A stretch of DNA of 33,335 nt from NCBI GenBank assembly GCA_029561105.1, contig JAKQJQ010000012.1, forward strand, positions 1 to 33,335. The letters run 5' to 3'. This DNA is from Bacteroidota bacterium. GTDB taxonomy: Bacteria > Bacteroidota > Bacteroidia > Flavobacteriales > Flavobacteriaceae. The first letter of the stretch is position 1. Each line of letters begins with the position of its first letter. Positions 24,152 to 31,622 of this stretch are shown piece after piece. Position numbers and translations under genes: made by a program. The notes below the pieces were generated by a model. The model saw only the letters and a program-made list of their open reading frames with translations, was not told the origin of the DNA and ran no database searches.

Positions 24152-25942
24152 TTAATTTATTATTATTGGGACTATACTTCTTTTTACAATGAAGCCGCCA
24201 TAGTCAATATCCATTATGTAATTAGCCGACCCAACTTGAACGCCAGGTGCTCCAATAACATTAGTCCCAGGGCCAGGTGTATATGGAATTTGGGCATTAG
24301 GGAGTAATTCTGGAATACCATAAACTGGCCCATATTGAAATCCTCCGTTTGGAAATTGTGTTCCATTTTGCTCGACATATGCTTGAAAGCCTACATTATT
24401 AAGGTCTATTGGAGCATTGCATGTGTTTTTTATGTTCCCTGTGACTGAAATCTGATTTGTTGCAGGAGGTGATAGAACAAAATTGTTACTACTTAACCCA
24501 ATTGGTTCATTTGCAAAATTACTTGCACAAGAAGTTAAGTTTGGCTGAATAACTATTTGACCTAAATCAAAAAACGAATTAGAATAGGATACGGAAATTG
24601 GAAAAACTTGTGGCTCGCCGCCCGCAATCCAAATTGTTAGCATAAAGTCTCCTTCAACAAGAGGTCTTACCAGTTCAAAATCTGGTGATTCACCAAAAGT
24701 CCCGCTCTGCTGCCCAGTGTATTCATAAAAGACTGGTTGGGTATAACCAAAACTATTTATTACGCTGGCTTTTATGGTAGTTTTACAACCCCATGCCGAT
24801 TGAGATTGATAAAGAGTTTTTGAAAATTCAAAATCCTTGCTGAAAGTACCAGTTAATATTCCGAGAACATTAACATTGACACTTCCCTCTATTTTTGCAC
24901 CATATTTTATTTCCGTCTCACAAAATGCAGTACATCCCGGATTGTTATTATTACATTCTGCCTCTCCCTTCAAAAAGACTTCGCCTTTTAAATTCACGTT
25001 ATTGCTACTCAATCCATAAAATTTATACTTTAAACCCAAATCAAAAAACACTTTTCCAGATAAACTGGCTTGACATATGATGTATGGATTAGTTATTTGA
25101 TTAATAGTGTCTTTTTTGAAATCCCACCCTGAACTTTGAAGATATTCTGCATAATAACTTGTGGTTGTTTTGTATTTGCCTCCGTAATTTACACTCGCCT
25201 CTATTTCACCTTTTATTCCAGCATGTGAGTATAAATTAGGCACAAGCACAATGGGAACGACTCCAATATAAAAAACTTGTGGATTTAAGTCGAAGTCGAA
25301 AATTTCAGCCTGTAAACTTTGATTTAATAAATCCAATTGACCGGATGCATTTAAATTTAAGTCTACATCTTTCACGACTGAAACGCCTATTTTCGAATAC
25401 TCAACTTGGCTATTTTCAATAGTCAATTCGAATATTAGTTCCACTCCCAAAGAGTAACTTCCATTTAATTTAATTTGTTTATCAACAGTATTAGGGTCAT
25501 TGTCATTGTCAAACAACAATAAATCCATATTGCCTTCAAATAAGTTTGAACGCAATGTATCGTCAGGTGTAATCGTTTTTTGTATTTTAATTTCCCCTGC
25601 TTCTATCACATCCGTTATTTTGGCTTCCTCTGTCGTTAAAATGGTTTTATTGCCTTGTTTAGACACATTGGTAACTCTGCGTAGATAGCCATAGGGTGCA
25701 ATAGCCGTTGGCTCACTCACGAGGATAGAACCTGATTTGATGTCATCAATTTGGTTGCCATTGCCAGTATAGGTAACATGGATGCTATCTATTGCAGTTA
25801 GTATCTGATTCGTTTCACTACTGACAACTATCGCATTTTCATTGATTTTTACATCTGGATTAGGTTCTGGACTGTCTGATTTCTTACAGCCAATCAAGAG
25901 CAACAAAGTTGTAAAAATTGTTATTTGAAACGTTTTTTTCAT
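24152..25942 (-). CDS. Large secreted lipoprotein of unknown function
   Basis: 596 residues. A lipoprotein signal peptide ends in LLLIGC (lipobox Cys near residue 19), followed by KKSDSPEPNP, so it is anchored by lipid and probably surface-exposed or periplasmic. The rest is beta-rich with repeated Asn/Gly/Ser. It has an Asp-rich DNDNDPN segment that could bind calcium, a cysteine pair region ECNNNNPGCTAFCE, and a C-terminal Ig-like stretch (ISVTGNIKNTCNAPIDL). No family is recognised. It is the first cassette behind the recombinase; the ATG lies 25 bases after the core GTT. Its length is unusual for a cassette gene. Confidence 0.72.
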   Translation of the reverse strand: MKKTFQITIFTTLLLLIGCKKSDSPEPNPDVKINENAIVVSSETNQILTAIDSIHVTYTGNGNQIDDIKSGSILVSEPTAIAPYGYLRRVTNVSKQGNKTILTTEEAKITDVIEAGEIKIQKTITPDDTLRSNLFEGNMDLLLFDNDNDPNTVDKQIKLNGSYSLGVELIFELTIENSQVEYSKIGVSVVKDVDLNLNASGQLDLLNQSLQAEIFDFDLNPQVFYIGVVPIVLVPNLYSHAGIKGEIEASVNYGGKYKTTTSYYAEYLQSSGWDFKKDTINQITNPYIICQASLSGKVFFDLGLKYKFYGLSSNNVNLKGEVFLKGEAECNNNNPGCTAFCETEIKYGAKIEGSVNVNVLGILTGTFSKDFEFSKTLYQSQSAWGCKTTIKASVINSFGYTQPVFYEYTGQQSGTFGESPDFELVRPLVEGDFMLTIWIAGGEPQVFPISVSYSNSFFDLGQIVIQPNLTSCASNFANEPIGLSSNNFVLSPPATNQISVTGNIKNTCNAPIDLNNVGFQAYVEQNGTQFPNGGFQYGPVYGIPELLPNAQIPYTPGPGTNVIGAPGVQVGSANYIMDIDYGGFIVKRSIVPIIIN

Positions 25943-25970
25943 TTTTTTTATTTTTTAAATTACGAAGAAC

Positions 25971-26164
25971 TCTGGCTTGCCGTCAATCTCCTCTATATAG
26001 ACCCAGTTGCGTGAAAATCCGCTTTGTCATCCCATACCCTGTAAACGCCAGTTGCGTGAAGCTAACCACTCCGGTTAGCTTCACGCAACTGGTAAAGCGA
26101 TAAATTCTGGGAAACATTGGGTTCATGAATAGGAGGTTTAACAATGTAAATGTAGGATTCAGTT
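25971..26164 (-). promoter_or_regulatory. Candidate attI-like region between recombinase and first cassette
   Basis: It contains three copies of CCAGTTGCGTGAA: direct at 26003-26015 and 26048-26060, and inverted at 26080-26092. The first cassette starts only 33 bases from the nearest copy. Multiple recombinase-sized repeats next to the insertion point recall accessory integrase sites of attI. This could also be the array promoter region or simply the recombinase terminator. Confidence 0.4.
26048..26092. repeat. Perfect 20-bp inverted repeat with 5-base loop
   Basis: 26048-26067 (CCAGTTGCGTGAAGCTAACC) is exactly complementary to 26073-26092. It sits 73 bases after the recombinase stop on the minus strand. 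It lacks a T-tract, so it is not a typical terminator. Confidence 0.9.
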
Positions 26165-27922
26165 TCAAATTTCCAAATCGTCCAGCGGACTTTTTATCTT
26201 ATCCCAACTTTTTTTGGTGATATGGGTATAAATTTCAGTGGTTTTGCTGCTTTCGTGGCCCAGCAGGTCTTGAATATACCGCAAGTCAACCCCTTTCTCC
26301 AACAAATGTGTGGCGAAAGAATGTCGCAAAGTATGTACGGTAGCCAAAGGATTGATCCTGGAACGTTCTTTTGCGGCTGTAAAAATGGCCTGAACGCTTC
26401 GATCACTGTAAGCGCCTCCGTCTGCACCTTCGAACAACCAGTGTACTGGCTTAAAGAGTGCCAAATAAGTACGCAGCATATGTTCGGTTTTCCCTGCAAG
26501 AATGGTACAACGGTCTTTTTTACCTTTACCGTCGCGTACAAATATGCGGTGTTCTTGGGCCTGAATATCCGTCAGTTTTAAGTTCGTCAATTCGCCAAGC
26601 CGTAATCCGGCGGAGTAAATCAACATAAGGATGCAGCGATGTTTGAGATTATCCACGGATTGAAGAAGCCGCGTTACTTCGTATTCAGTTAGCACTTGTG
26701 GTATTTTTTGCGGCCTTTTAGCCTGTACAAGCCCTTCAACTTTGTCAGATTGATCGAGCACTTCGCAATAGAAAATCTTTATGGCGCAGGCTATCTGATT
26801 CTGATAGGATTCTGTGATATGCTTATCGCGGATGAGTTGCATTATATAAGCATTGATCTGTGTGCGTGTAATTTGGCTGGGTTTGATGTTATTGTAGTGC
26901 ATGATAAACTGCCGAAGCGAGTTTTTGTATGATTTGATCGTGCGCCAACTATATCTCTTCAACATAAGCATTTGTTCCAATGCTGTAATTGCAGATTCAA
27001 ATTGAGCCACAACGGGCTCCTTGAGTGATTTGTAATGTTGCGGCACAGGACTTGGTAGTCGCTCCGGTATATTTTCCGCTAGTTGGAATGTCCACTTAAT
27101 CACATCGTTCAGATATTGTTCCAAAAACCGTTTTGTCAGCAATGTTGCTGGCACCTCCCATATATACCAATCCGTGTTCCAGCGCCGGCCGTGTATATTT
27201 TTTATGGTGCCAAGGTGTGCAGAAATCATACTTTCGGGTAAATCAAGGCACCAATAATCTGGGTTTTCAGGATGAATATGTACTGTGATTTTGTTTGCTT
27301 GTTTTTCAAACTTTACATTTGTAAAGGATTCTGTCATTTGTAACACAATAGGTGTCAGCCGGTCAATCAGCAGTTGATCTTTGAAATATGCCTGAAATGT
27401 CTTAAATAATTCTTTGGTCCTCGGTACACTCCATAGTTTTTCCCTGGAATGCCACCATTTACCGGGTATTTTGTTGACAAAATCTTTCCAATCTTTGCGT
27501 TGAGGAGGCACGACAAGAAAGACGCGGTCGGGTTTTTCGGCACAATACCGGATGATGAGATGAGCATCTGAGATTTCTGGTATTGCAGACGCTATTTCCG
27601 TAGGGATAAAATTACTGGGCAAAACAGCAATCGTTGAATCTTTGGTTTTGTTGCTGACTTCATAGGAAGCATTGGATTTAATGGATTCGGGAACAGACTC
27701 CATATTGTCAGGCAAATTCGTCACCGGAATACCCTTAAAAACACTTTTAAAAACACCCCACGCCTCTTTCGTATATGGCATAAGCCACGCTTTGATTTCC
27801 GGCGAAAAGTAACTGCCCTTCACTTGTTTCATCTTTGCAGGAAAGGAAGAATCGAAGCGAGCATTGATTACGGCTATCCGGGTGGAGTTTTCAAGTTGAA
27901 TTTTCTTAATTTGCAGTTCCAT
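26165..27922 (-). CDS. Tyrosine recombinase with three HARP-like N-terminal repeats
   Basis: 585 residues from ATG 27922 (a TTG three codons upstream is less likely). The C-terminal third is a complete Xer-like catalytic domain: Arg ~441 (AGLRLGEL), Lys in GKGKKDR, HTLRH (530-534), GH (555-556), and the nucleophile in IYTH (Tyr ~565). It ends SPLDDL, as many IntI and Xer-like proteins do. A SAM-like core-binding domain precedes it (~residues 305-395). The first ~280 residues contain three copies of a motif like G-x-x-(F/W)-x..(E/R)-x-K-x-W-x-(M/V)-P (SYFSPEIKAWLMP, KWWHSREKLWSVP, RRWNTDWYIWEVP), which resembles HARP domains of annealing helicases. The ~35-residue IntI-specific insertion before HTLRH is absent. 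It lies directly upstream of the cassette array. Confidence 0.85.
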   Translation of the reverse strand: MELQIKKIQLENSTRIAVINARFDSSFPAKMKQVKGSYFSPEIKAWLMPYTKEAWGVFKSVFKGIPVTNLPDNMESVPESIKSNASYEVSNKTKDSTIAVLPSNFIPTEIASAIPEISDAHLIIRYCAEKPDRVFLVVPPQRKDWKDFVNKIPGKWWHSREKLWSVPRTKELFKTFQAYFKDQLLIDRLTPIVLQMTESFTNVKFEKQANKITVHIHPENPDYWCLDLPESMISAHLGTIKNIHGRRWNTDWYIWEVPATLLTKRFLEQYLNDVIKWTFQLAENIPERLPSPVPQHYKSLKEPVVAQFESAITALEQMLMLKRYSWRTIKSYKNSLRQFIMHYNNIKPSQITRTQINAYIMQLIRDKHITESYQNQIACAIKIFYCEVLDQSDKVEGLVQAKRPQKIPQVLTEYEVTRLLQSVDNLKHRCILMLIYSAGLRLGELTNLKLTDIQAQEHRIFVRDGKGKKDRCTILAGKTEHMLRTYLALFKPVHWLFEGADGGAYSDRSVQAIFTAAKERSRINPLATVHTLRHSFATHLLEKGVDLRYIQDLLGHESSKTTEIYTHITKKSWDKIKSPLDDLEI

Positions 27923-27997
27923 TTTTTTCAATTTTCCAGCAAAATAAAAAAAATAGGCTCAATTAAACCATTAAAAATCAATGCTTTAATTATTTAA

Positions 27998-28050
27998 TCG
28001 TTTGTAATCGTTTACTATCTGATAGTAAATAATTAAGTCGTTTGTAATCG
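27998..28050. promoter_or_regulatory. Operator-like palindrome flanked by direct repeats in a divergent promoter
   Basis: A perfect palindrome, TTACTATC-T-GATAGTAA (28012-28028), is bracketed by two identical 13-base repeats TCGTTTGTAATCG (27998-28010 and 28038-28050), 40 bases apart. It lies between the recombinase start (27922, minus) and the zinc-ribbon start (28071, plus), so one regulator could control both. The remaining part of 27923-28070 is AT-rich leader. Confidence 0.55.
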
Positions 28051-28070
28051 CTTTTAAACACATTTATGTT

Positions 28071-28427
28071 ATGAAAAAACACTGTCTTCAATGTGGAGTA
28101 GAGTTCAGCGGTCGGGCTGACAAACGTTTTTGCAGTATCTTTTGTAAAAATCAACATCATTTTAAAAACAGGCAAACTACCAAGGATGATGTCAAAGAAA
28201 TCGACTCTTACCTCCACCGAAACCGGGAGATCCTGATCACCCTGATGGGCAATTCAATAAAAGAAACCATCGATAAATCAATTCTCACCCGTGCCAAATT
28301 CCGCTGGGAATACATGACCGGCATTTATTGGAACAAAGAAGGAAAAATGTATCGCATAGTCTACGATTTCGCCTGGATGGACTTCTCCGATCAACGGGTG
28401 CTGATCGTTCGTAAGAAAAACAAATGA
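28071..28427 (+). CDS. Small zinc-ribbon protein divergent from the recombinase
   Basis: 118 residues. The N-terminus MKKHCLQCGVEFSGRADKRFC followed by SIFCKNQ gives C-x2-C (5, 8) and C-x3-C (21, 25), a compact zinc ribbon like that of DUF2116/YgiT-type small proteins. A basic helical linker and then a beta-rich C-terminus (FRWEYMTGIYW, YRIVYDFAW, VLIVRKKNK) follow. Similar proteins are common next to mobile elements in Bacteroidota. It could be the DNA-binding regulator of the shared promoter region; that is inference. A hairpin terminator lies 15 bases after its stop. Confidence 0.7.
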   Translation: MKKHCLQCGVEFSGRADKRFCSIFCKNQHHFKNRQTTKDDVKEIDSYLHRNREILITLMGNSIKETIDKSILTRAKFRWEYMTGIYWNKEGKMYRIVYDFAWMDFSDQRVLIVRKKNK

Positions 28428-28428
28428 G

Positions 28429-28481
28429 CCCCAAAATCAGAAGCCTCGTCTGTACCTAAAAGTACAAACGAGGCTCTCTTA
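28429..28481. repeat. Hairpin repeat, copy 1 (also a terminator)
   Basis: The arms 28442-28455 and 28462-28475 pair over 13 of 14 positions with a 6-base loop. A ~53-base stretch around it is repeated with a few changes at 29154-29207. It follows the zinc-ribbon gene (+) and precedes the toxin stop (-), so it may end transcripts from both sides. Confidence 0.75.
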
Positions 28482-28495
28482 GTCCACAAGTTTAA

Positions 28496-28843
28496 TCATT
28501 TCTTCATGTCCCGTAGATCAATTTCTATGACCTGCTCCGAATGAGCAGCATTTATTATCGCTTCCTGGATAATTGCAACGTAAGGGACTAATGTCTTGAA
28601 ACGATTGTCAAACGTCCGCAATAGAATGAGCCGGACAGGGTATTTCTCTAAATTCTGCTGGTTTTGTAAATTCTTATCTGCGGTAAGAAGGAACTCGAAA
28701 CCTTCCTCCAACATAGATCGGATCAAGTCTCCGTTTTTCTTCTCTGCCCATCCCATATCATGTACCGAAACAACGTCTAAGGGTTCCGTAAAAAGTTTAG
28801 CCAGCGGGCGGGGCAAATTCTCATCCAGTAATATTTTCTTCAT
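28496..28843 (-). CDS. DUF5615 PIN-like toxin
   Basis: 115 residues. It begins MKKILLDENLPRPLAKLF, has VVSVHDMGWAEKKNGDLIRS, and FEFLLTADKNLQNQQN in the middle. The conserved acidic residues (D-E-N near the start, D at D-x-x-I, T-x-D-x-(N/D)) match the DUF5615 branch of the PIN-domain fold, presumed Mg-dependent RNases. It overlaps the upstream DUF433 gene by 23 bases. DUF433-DUF5615 pairs are recognised VapBC-like toxin-antitoxin modules. All visible catalytic acids are kept, so it may be active. Confidence 0.85.
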   Translation of the reverse strand: MKKILLDENLPRPLAKLFTEPLDVVSVHDMGWAEKKNGDLIRSMLEEGFEFLLTADKNLQNQQNLEKYPVRLILLRTFDNRFKTLVPYVAIIQEAIINAAHSEQVIEIDLRDMKK

Positions 28844-29051
28844 GCTCCGTATATGTATAAGGTTTCTCTAAAAGCATAAGCAATTCTATTACCTGCTCCC
28901 TTTTGACGGAAGGATAATCATGTAAAAACTCCTCGATAGTATCTCCGTTCTTTATATAATCGAACAGTATTTTCACGGGCACACGCGTCTTGGCAAACAC
29001 TGGTGCCCCGCTTTGAATTTCCGGAGATATGGTGATCAAATCCGCTAACAT
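28821..29051 (-). CDS. DUF433 antitoxin
   Basis: 76 residues from ATG 29051; a GTG at 29096 would add 15 residues but the family normally begins near MLADLITISPEI. It has the DUF433 signature: I-x-x-x-P-E-I-x-x-G-x-P-(V/C)-(F/I)-x-x-T-R-(V/I)-P-V followed by ILFDYIKNGDTIEEFLHDYP. The fold is a winged helix-turn-helix that usually neutralises the paired toxin and represses the operon. It lies upstream of and overlaps the toxin gene, the usual antitoxin-first order. Confidence 0.85.
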   Translation of the reverse strand: MLADLITISPEIQSGAPVFAKTRVPVKILFDYIKNGDTIEEFLHDYPSVKREQVIELLMLLEKPYTYTEHEENITG

Positions 29052-29153
29052 AATTTCTGGTTTTATAGATTCTCTGTATCCGATTGATCTTTTCACTATG
29101 CAAAGTAAGGAAATTAGCCTTGTTTTTCAAAGTTTTTATCTCCGACAGCACGT

Positions 29154-29207
29154 CCCAAAATCAAAAGCCTCGTCTGTACCCAAAAGGCACAAACGAGGCT
29201 CCCTTAA
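29154..29207. repeat. Hairpin repeat, copy 2
   Basis: Second copy of the element at 28429-28481, with arms 29166-29179 and 29187-29200. The two copies flank the toxin-antitoxin pair in direct orientation, about 725 bases apart. Confidence 0.75.
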
Positions 29208-29217
29208 AACCAATCTC

Positions 29218-29297
29218 AAAAAATCCGCGTAAATCCGCTATCAAATCCGCGTAATCTGCGTTGCAAAAATCCGCTCTTAATCCGCGCGATTCGCGTT
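29218..29297. repeat. Short imperfect tandem repeats of an AATCCGCG-type unit
   Basis: Five or more variants of AATCCGC(G) occur with AT-rich joints (AAATCCGCGTAAATCCGC and similar). There is no constant spacer length, so it is not a CRISPR. Such repeats are common between genes in this phylum. Confidence 0.6.
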
Positions 29298-30542
29298 TTA
29301 CGCCATCACCTGCGGCACATGCCCCTTATACACCCCCTGCTCCATCTTCTCCCTCACCGCCGTAAACGCATCCAGCGTCACCTGAATATCCTCTTCCGTA
29401 TGCGCCGCCGTCGGAATCAACCGTAAAATAATCATCCCCTTCGGAATCACCGGATACACCACAATCGAGCAGAACACGCCATAATTATCGCGCATATCCA
29501 TGACGAGTGCCATGGCTTCTTCCACTTCGCCGTGCATATACACCGGTGTCACGCAGGTATTGGTGTCGCCGATATCGAAGCCGCGTTCTTTCAGGCCGCC
29601 TTGCAACAGGCGCACGTTGTGCCAGAGTTTTTCGCGGAGTTGCGGCTCGTTTTTGAGCAGTTCGAACCGTTTGATCGCGCCTTCCACGAGGGGCATGGGC
29701 AGCGATTTGGCGAAGATCTGCGAGCGCATGTTGTAGCGCAGGAAACGGATGATCTCCGTCGGGCCGGCGATGAAGGCGCCGATGAGGGCCATACTTTTGG
29801 CGAAGGTGCTGAAATACAGGTCCACGTCGTCGGTGACGCCCTGTTCTTCGGCCGCGCCGGCGCCGGTTGCGCCCAGCATCCCGAAGCCGTGTGCGTCGTC
29901 GATGAGCAGGCGGAAACCGTAGTGTTCTTTCAGGGCTGCGATCTCGCGCAGTTTACCCTGGTCGCCGCGCATCCCGAATACACCTTCCGTGATGACGAGG
30001 ATGCCGCCGCCGGATTCGTCGGTGAGGCGTTTGGCGCGTTCCAGGTTTTTTGCCAGGCTGTCGATGTCGTTGTGCGTGTAGGCGAAGCGTTTGCCCATGT
30101 GCATGCGCATGGCATCCACGATACAGGCGTGGCTTTCAGCGTCGTACACGGCCACGTCGTGGCGCGTCAGCAGCGAGTCGATGACCGACAGGATGCCCTG
30201 GTAGCCGTAGTTGAGCAGGTAACCGTCTTCCTTGCCGACAAAATGGGCGAGGCCGGTTTCCAGTTGTTTGTGCAGTTTCGTTTCACCCGACATCATGCGG
30301 GCGCCCATAGGGTAGGCGAGGCCCCAGCGTGCGGCGGCTTCGGCATCTGCTTTGCGCACTTCGGGGTGGTTAGCGAGGCCGAGGTAGTTGTTGATACTCC
30401 AGCAAATCACCTCTTTGCCTTTAAATTTCATGCGGTTGCCGAGTTCGCCTTCGAGTTGGGGGAACATGTAGTAGCCTTCCGCTACTTCGGCGTATTTGCC
30501 TAGCGGGCCTGCCTGTTTGAGAATTCGATCAAATAAATCCAC
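29298..30542 (-). CDS. PLP-dependent alpha-oxoamine synthase family enzyme
   Basis: 414 residues starting with GTG at 30542. It is a fold-type I enzyme of the group containing serine palmitoyltransferase, KBL and BioF. The PLP-stacking histidine is in ESHAC (His138), the PLP-binding IDDAHG has Asp215 and His218, and the Schiff-base lysine is Lys249 in STFAKS. GARMMSGETKLHKQLE matches the family's substrate-loop region. It condenses an acyl-CoA with an amino acid, releasing CO2. In Bacteroidota a related enzyme makes sphingolipid long-chain bases; the subfamily here is not certain, so I do not assign a symbol. It shares direction with the cupin and cysteine-synthase-like genes but is separated from them by long hairpins. 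Confidence 0.82.
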   Translation of the reverse strand: MDLFDRILKQAGPLGKYAEVAEGYYMFPQLEGELGNRMKFKGKEVICWSINNYLGLANHPEVRKADAEAAARWGLAYPMGARMMSGETKLHKQLETGLAHFVGKEDGYLLNYGYQGILSVIDSLLTRHDVAVYDAESHACIVDAMRMHMGKRFAYTHNDIDSLAKNLERAKRLTDESGGGILVITEGVFGMRGDQGKLREIAALKEHYGFRLLIDDAHGFGMLGATGAGAAEEQGVTDDVDLYFSTFAKSMALIGAFIAGPTEIIRFLRYNMRSQIFAKSLPMPLVEGAIKRFELLKNEPQLREKLWHNVRLLQGGLKERGFDIGDTNTCVTPVYMHGEVEEAMALVMDMRDNYGVFCSIVVYPVIPKGMIILRLIPTAAHTEEDIQVTLDAFTAVREKMEQGVYKGHVPQVMA

Positions 30543-30588
30543 TTTCTTGAGTGATAAGTTATTGGTTACAAGTTATGAGTAGGTTATT

Positions 30589-30732
30589 AGTTATTAGTTA
30601 TTTGTTATTAGTTATTAGGGGTGGTAGGGGACCATCTGTTCATCTGATTGGCATTGTTAGTCGAGCAACCAGAAAATATCAACTGATTGCCCCCTACCAC
30701 CCCTAATAACTAATAACCAATAACTAATAACT
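30589..30732. repeat. Long inverted repeat (42 bp arms) between the synthase and cupin genes
   Basis: 30589-30630 pairs with 30691-30732 with one mismatch in 42 and a 60-base loop. The right arm runs into the stop codon of the cupin gene. The arms are made of TTATTAG-type units plus a GGGGTGGTAGGGG block. Confidence 0.9.
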
Positions 30733-31585
30733 ATGCAGCGCGCATGGCCTCCTTCGCCTTCTTCTGCGCCTGCGCTTCCTTCCAGTCCTTCCAGCGTGGT
30801 CCCATCACGGCGTTCATACCTTTATCGATGACGAAGTGGCGGGCGATGTTCCAGAGGCCTTTGGCCTGGGTGAACACGGAGTCGCGGGAGCGGAGGCTGA
30901 TAGAGTAGCCGCCGTCGACGTACACGATATAGTGCCACCACATGGACGGGATGAACAGGGTCTCGCCGTGCTGGAGAATGGTTTCGTGGCCGGTCGCTTT
31001 TTGCAGGGCCGGGTATTTTTCGTAGTCCGGCTGCAGCGGGTTCACGTGGCTCTGCACGGTGAACGGGTGCTGGTACAGGAACGGGTTCTGCTGCTGGTCG
31101 AACAGGACGATGTGCTTGCGCGTCCAGAAGTGCGTGTGGAACACGTGCGAGCAGTCGATGTCGTAGTGGAGGTTGGTGATGGCGCCGGCGCCGCCGAAGA
31201 ACATAAACGGGTAGTTGTCTACCCAGCCGTCGCAAACGGTCGGGTTGGACACGTCATGAACGAGTTCTTTCGCGTGGTCGAGGATGTTCCAGAGGAAAAT
31301 GCGCTTGTCGGCCGGCCCTGCCTGGATCATGTCGAGATAATCCCCGAATTTCATGGTTTCCCCGCTTTTCATGTAGGTGGGGCCGGGTTTGTGGTAGTCG
31401 GGACCGATGACGGGTACGTCCAGTTGGCCGTAGTTGTCCCGCATAAAATCAAAGGTCCACTTCTTCATAGCCGGCCAGTCCTTGGCCAGGTCGGTGAACA
31501 CCACGGGTTTTTTCGGTTTGAGGTAGTTTTCGATGAATTCCTCGCGCGTGAGGCCACTGCGGCGGTCTATCTGAATGAGTTGCAT
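30731..31585 (-). CDS. Cupin-like (JmjC/Cupin_8) Fe(II)/2-oxoglutarate oxygenase-type protein
   Basis: 284 residues. KPKKPVVFTDLAKDWPAMKKW near the start is the usual opening of Cupin_8/JmjC proteins. The metal-binding facial triad is H140-x-D142 in NLHYDIDCSH and His218 in WWHYI. HTHFWTRKHIVLF contains the basic residue that holds 2-oxoglutarate in relatives. Hydroxylation of a protein or small molecule is the family activity. It is flanked by PLP enzymes on the same strand. The stop codon overlaps the arm of a long inverted repeat. The substrate is unknown. Confidence 0.82.
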   Translation of the reverse strand: MQLIQIDRRSGLTREEFIENYLKPKKPVVFTDLAKDWPAMKKWTFDFMRDNYGQLDVPVIGPDYHKPGPTYMKSGETMKFGDYLDMIQAGPADKRIFLWNILDHAKELVHDVSNPTVCDGWVDNYPFMFFGGAGAITNLHYDIDCSHVFHTHFWTRKHIVLFDQQQNPFLYQHPFTVQSHVNPLQPDYEKYPALQKATGHETILQHGETLFIPSMWWHYIVYVDGGYSISLRSRDSVFTQAKGLWNIARHFVIDKGMNAVMGPRWKDWKEAQAQKKAKEAMRAA

Positions 31586-31622
31586 AGTAAAAAATCAAAT
31601 TGCAAATTAGAATGCGGGGGTA

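Larger units (their letters stand above)
22757..25970 (-). mobile_element. Integron-like gene cassette array (lipoprotein, HNH, GNAT remnant)
   Basis: Three same-strand, AT-rich genes are each preceded by a GTT core 24-37 bases before the ATG. The first two are followed by palindromic attC-like sites whose R'' bases are exact complements of the first 8-9 bases of the same cassette. The third has lost its attC to the IS. The array begins at 25970, about 195 bases from the stop of a tyrosine recombinase gene on the same strand. The complementarity rule linking cassette start and attC start is specific to integron cassettes. Confidence 0.72.

Noticed and set aside
25983..26168. A 61-codon minus-strand frame in the recombinase-array gap
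   Set aside because: It is a translation through the CCAGTTGCGTGAA palindrome and repeats, and partly repeats itself for that reason.
26165..27922. Calling the recombinase a canonical IntI
   Set aside because: It lacks the insertion between the GKGKKDR and HTLRH motifs that defines IntI, is much longer, and points toward the array.
29218..29297. AATCCGCG-type repeats considered as a CRISPR
   Set aside because: Units are short and variable, with irregular spacing and no cas genes.
29532..30503. A 323-codon plus-strand frame opposite the oxoamine synthase
   Set aside because: It mirrors a GC-rich real gene, has a skewed composition rich in His, Val, Phe and Ala and no recognisable motif; the minus-strand frame has a full PLP-enzyme signature.
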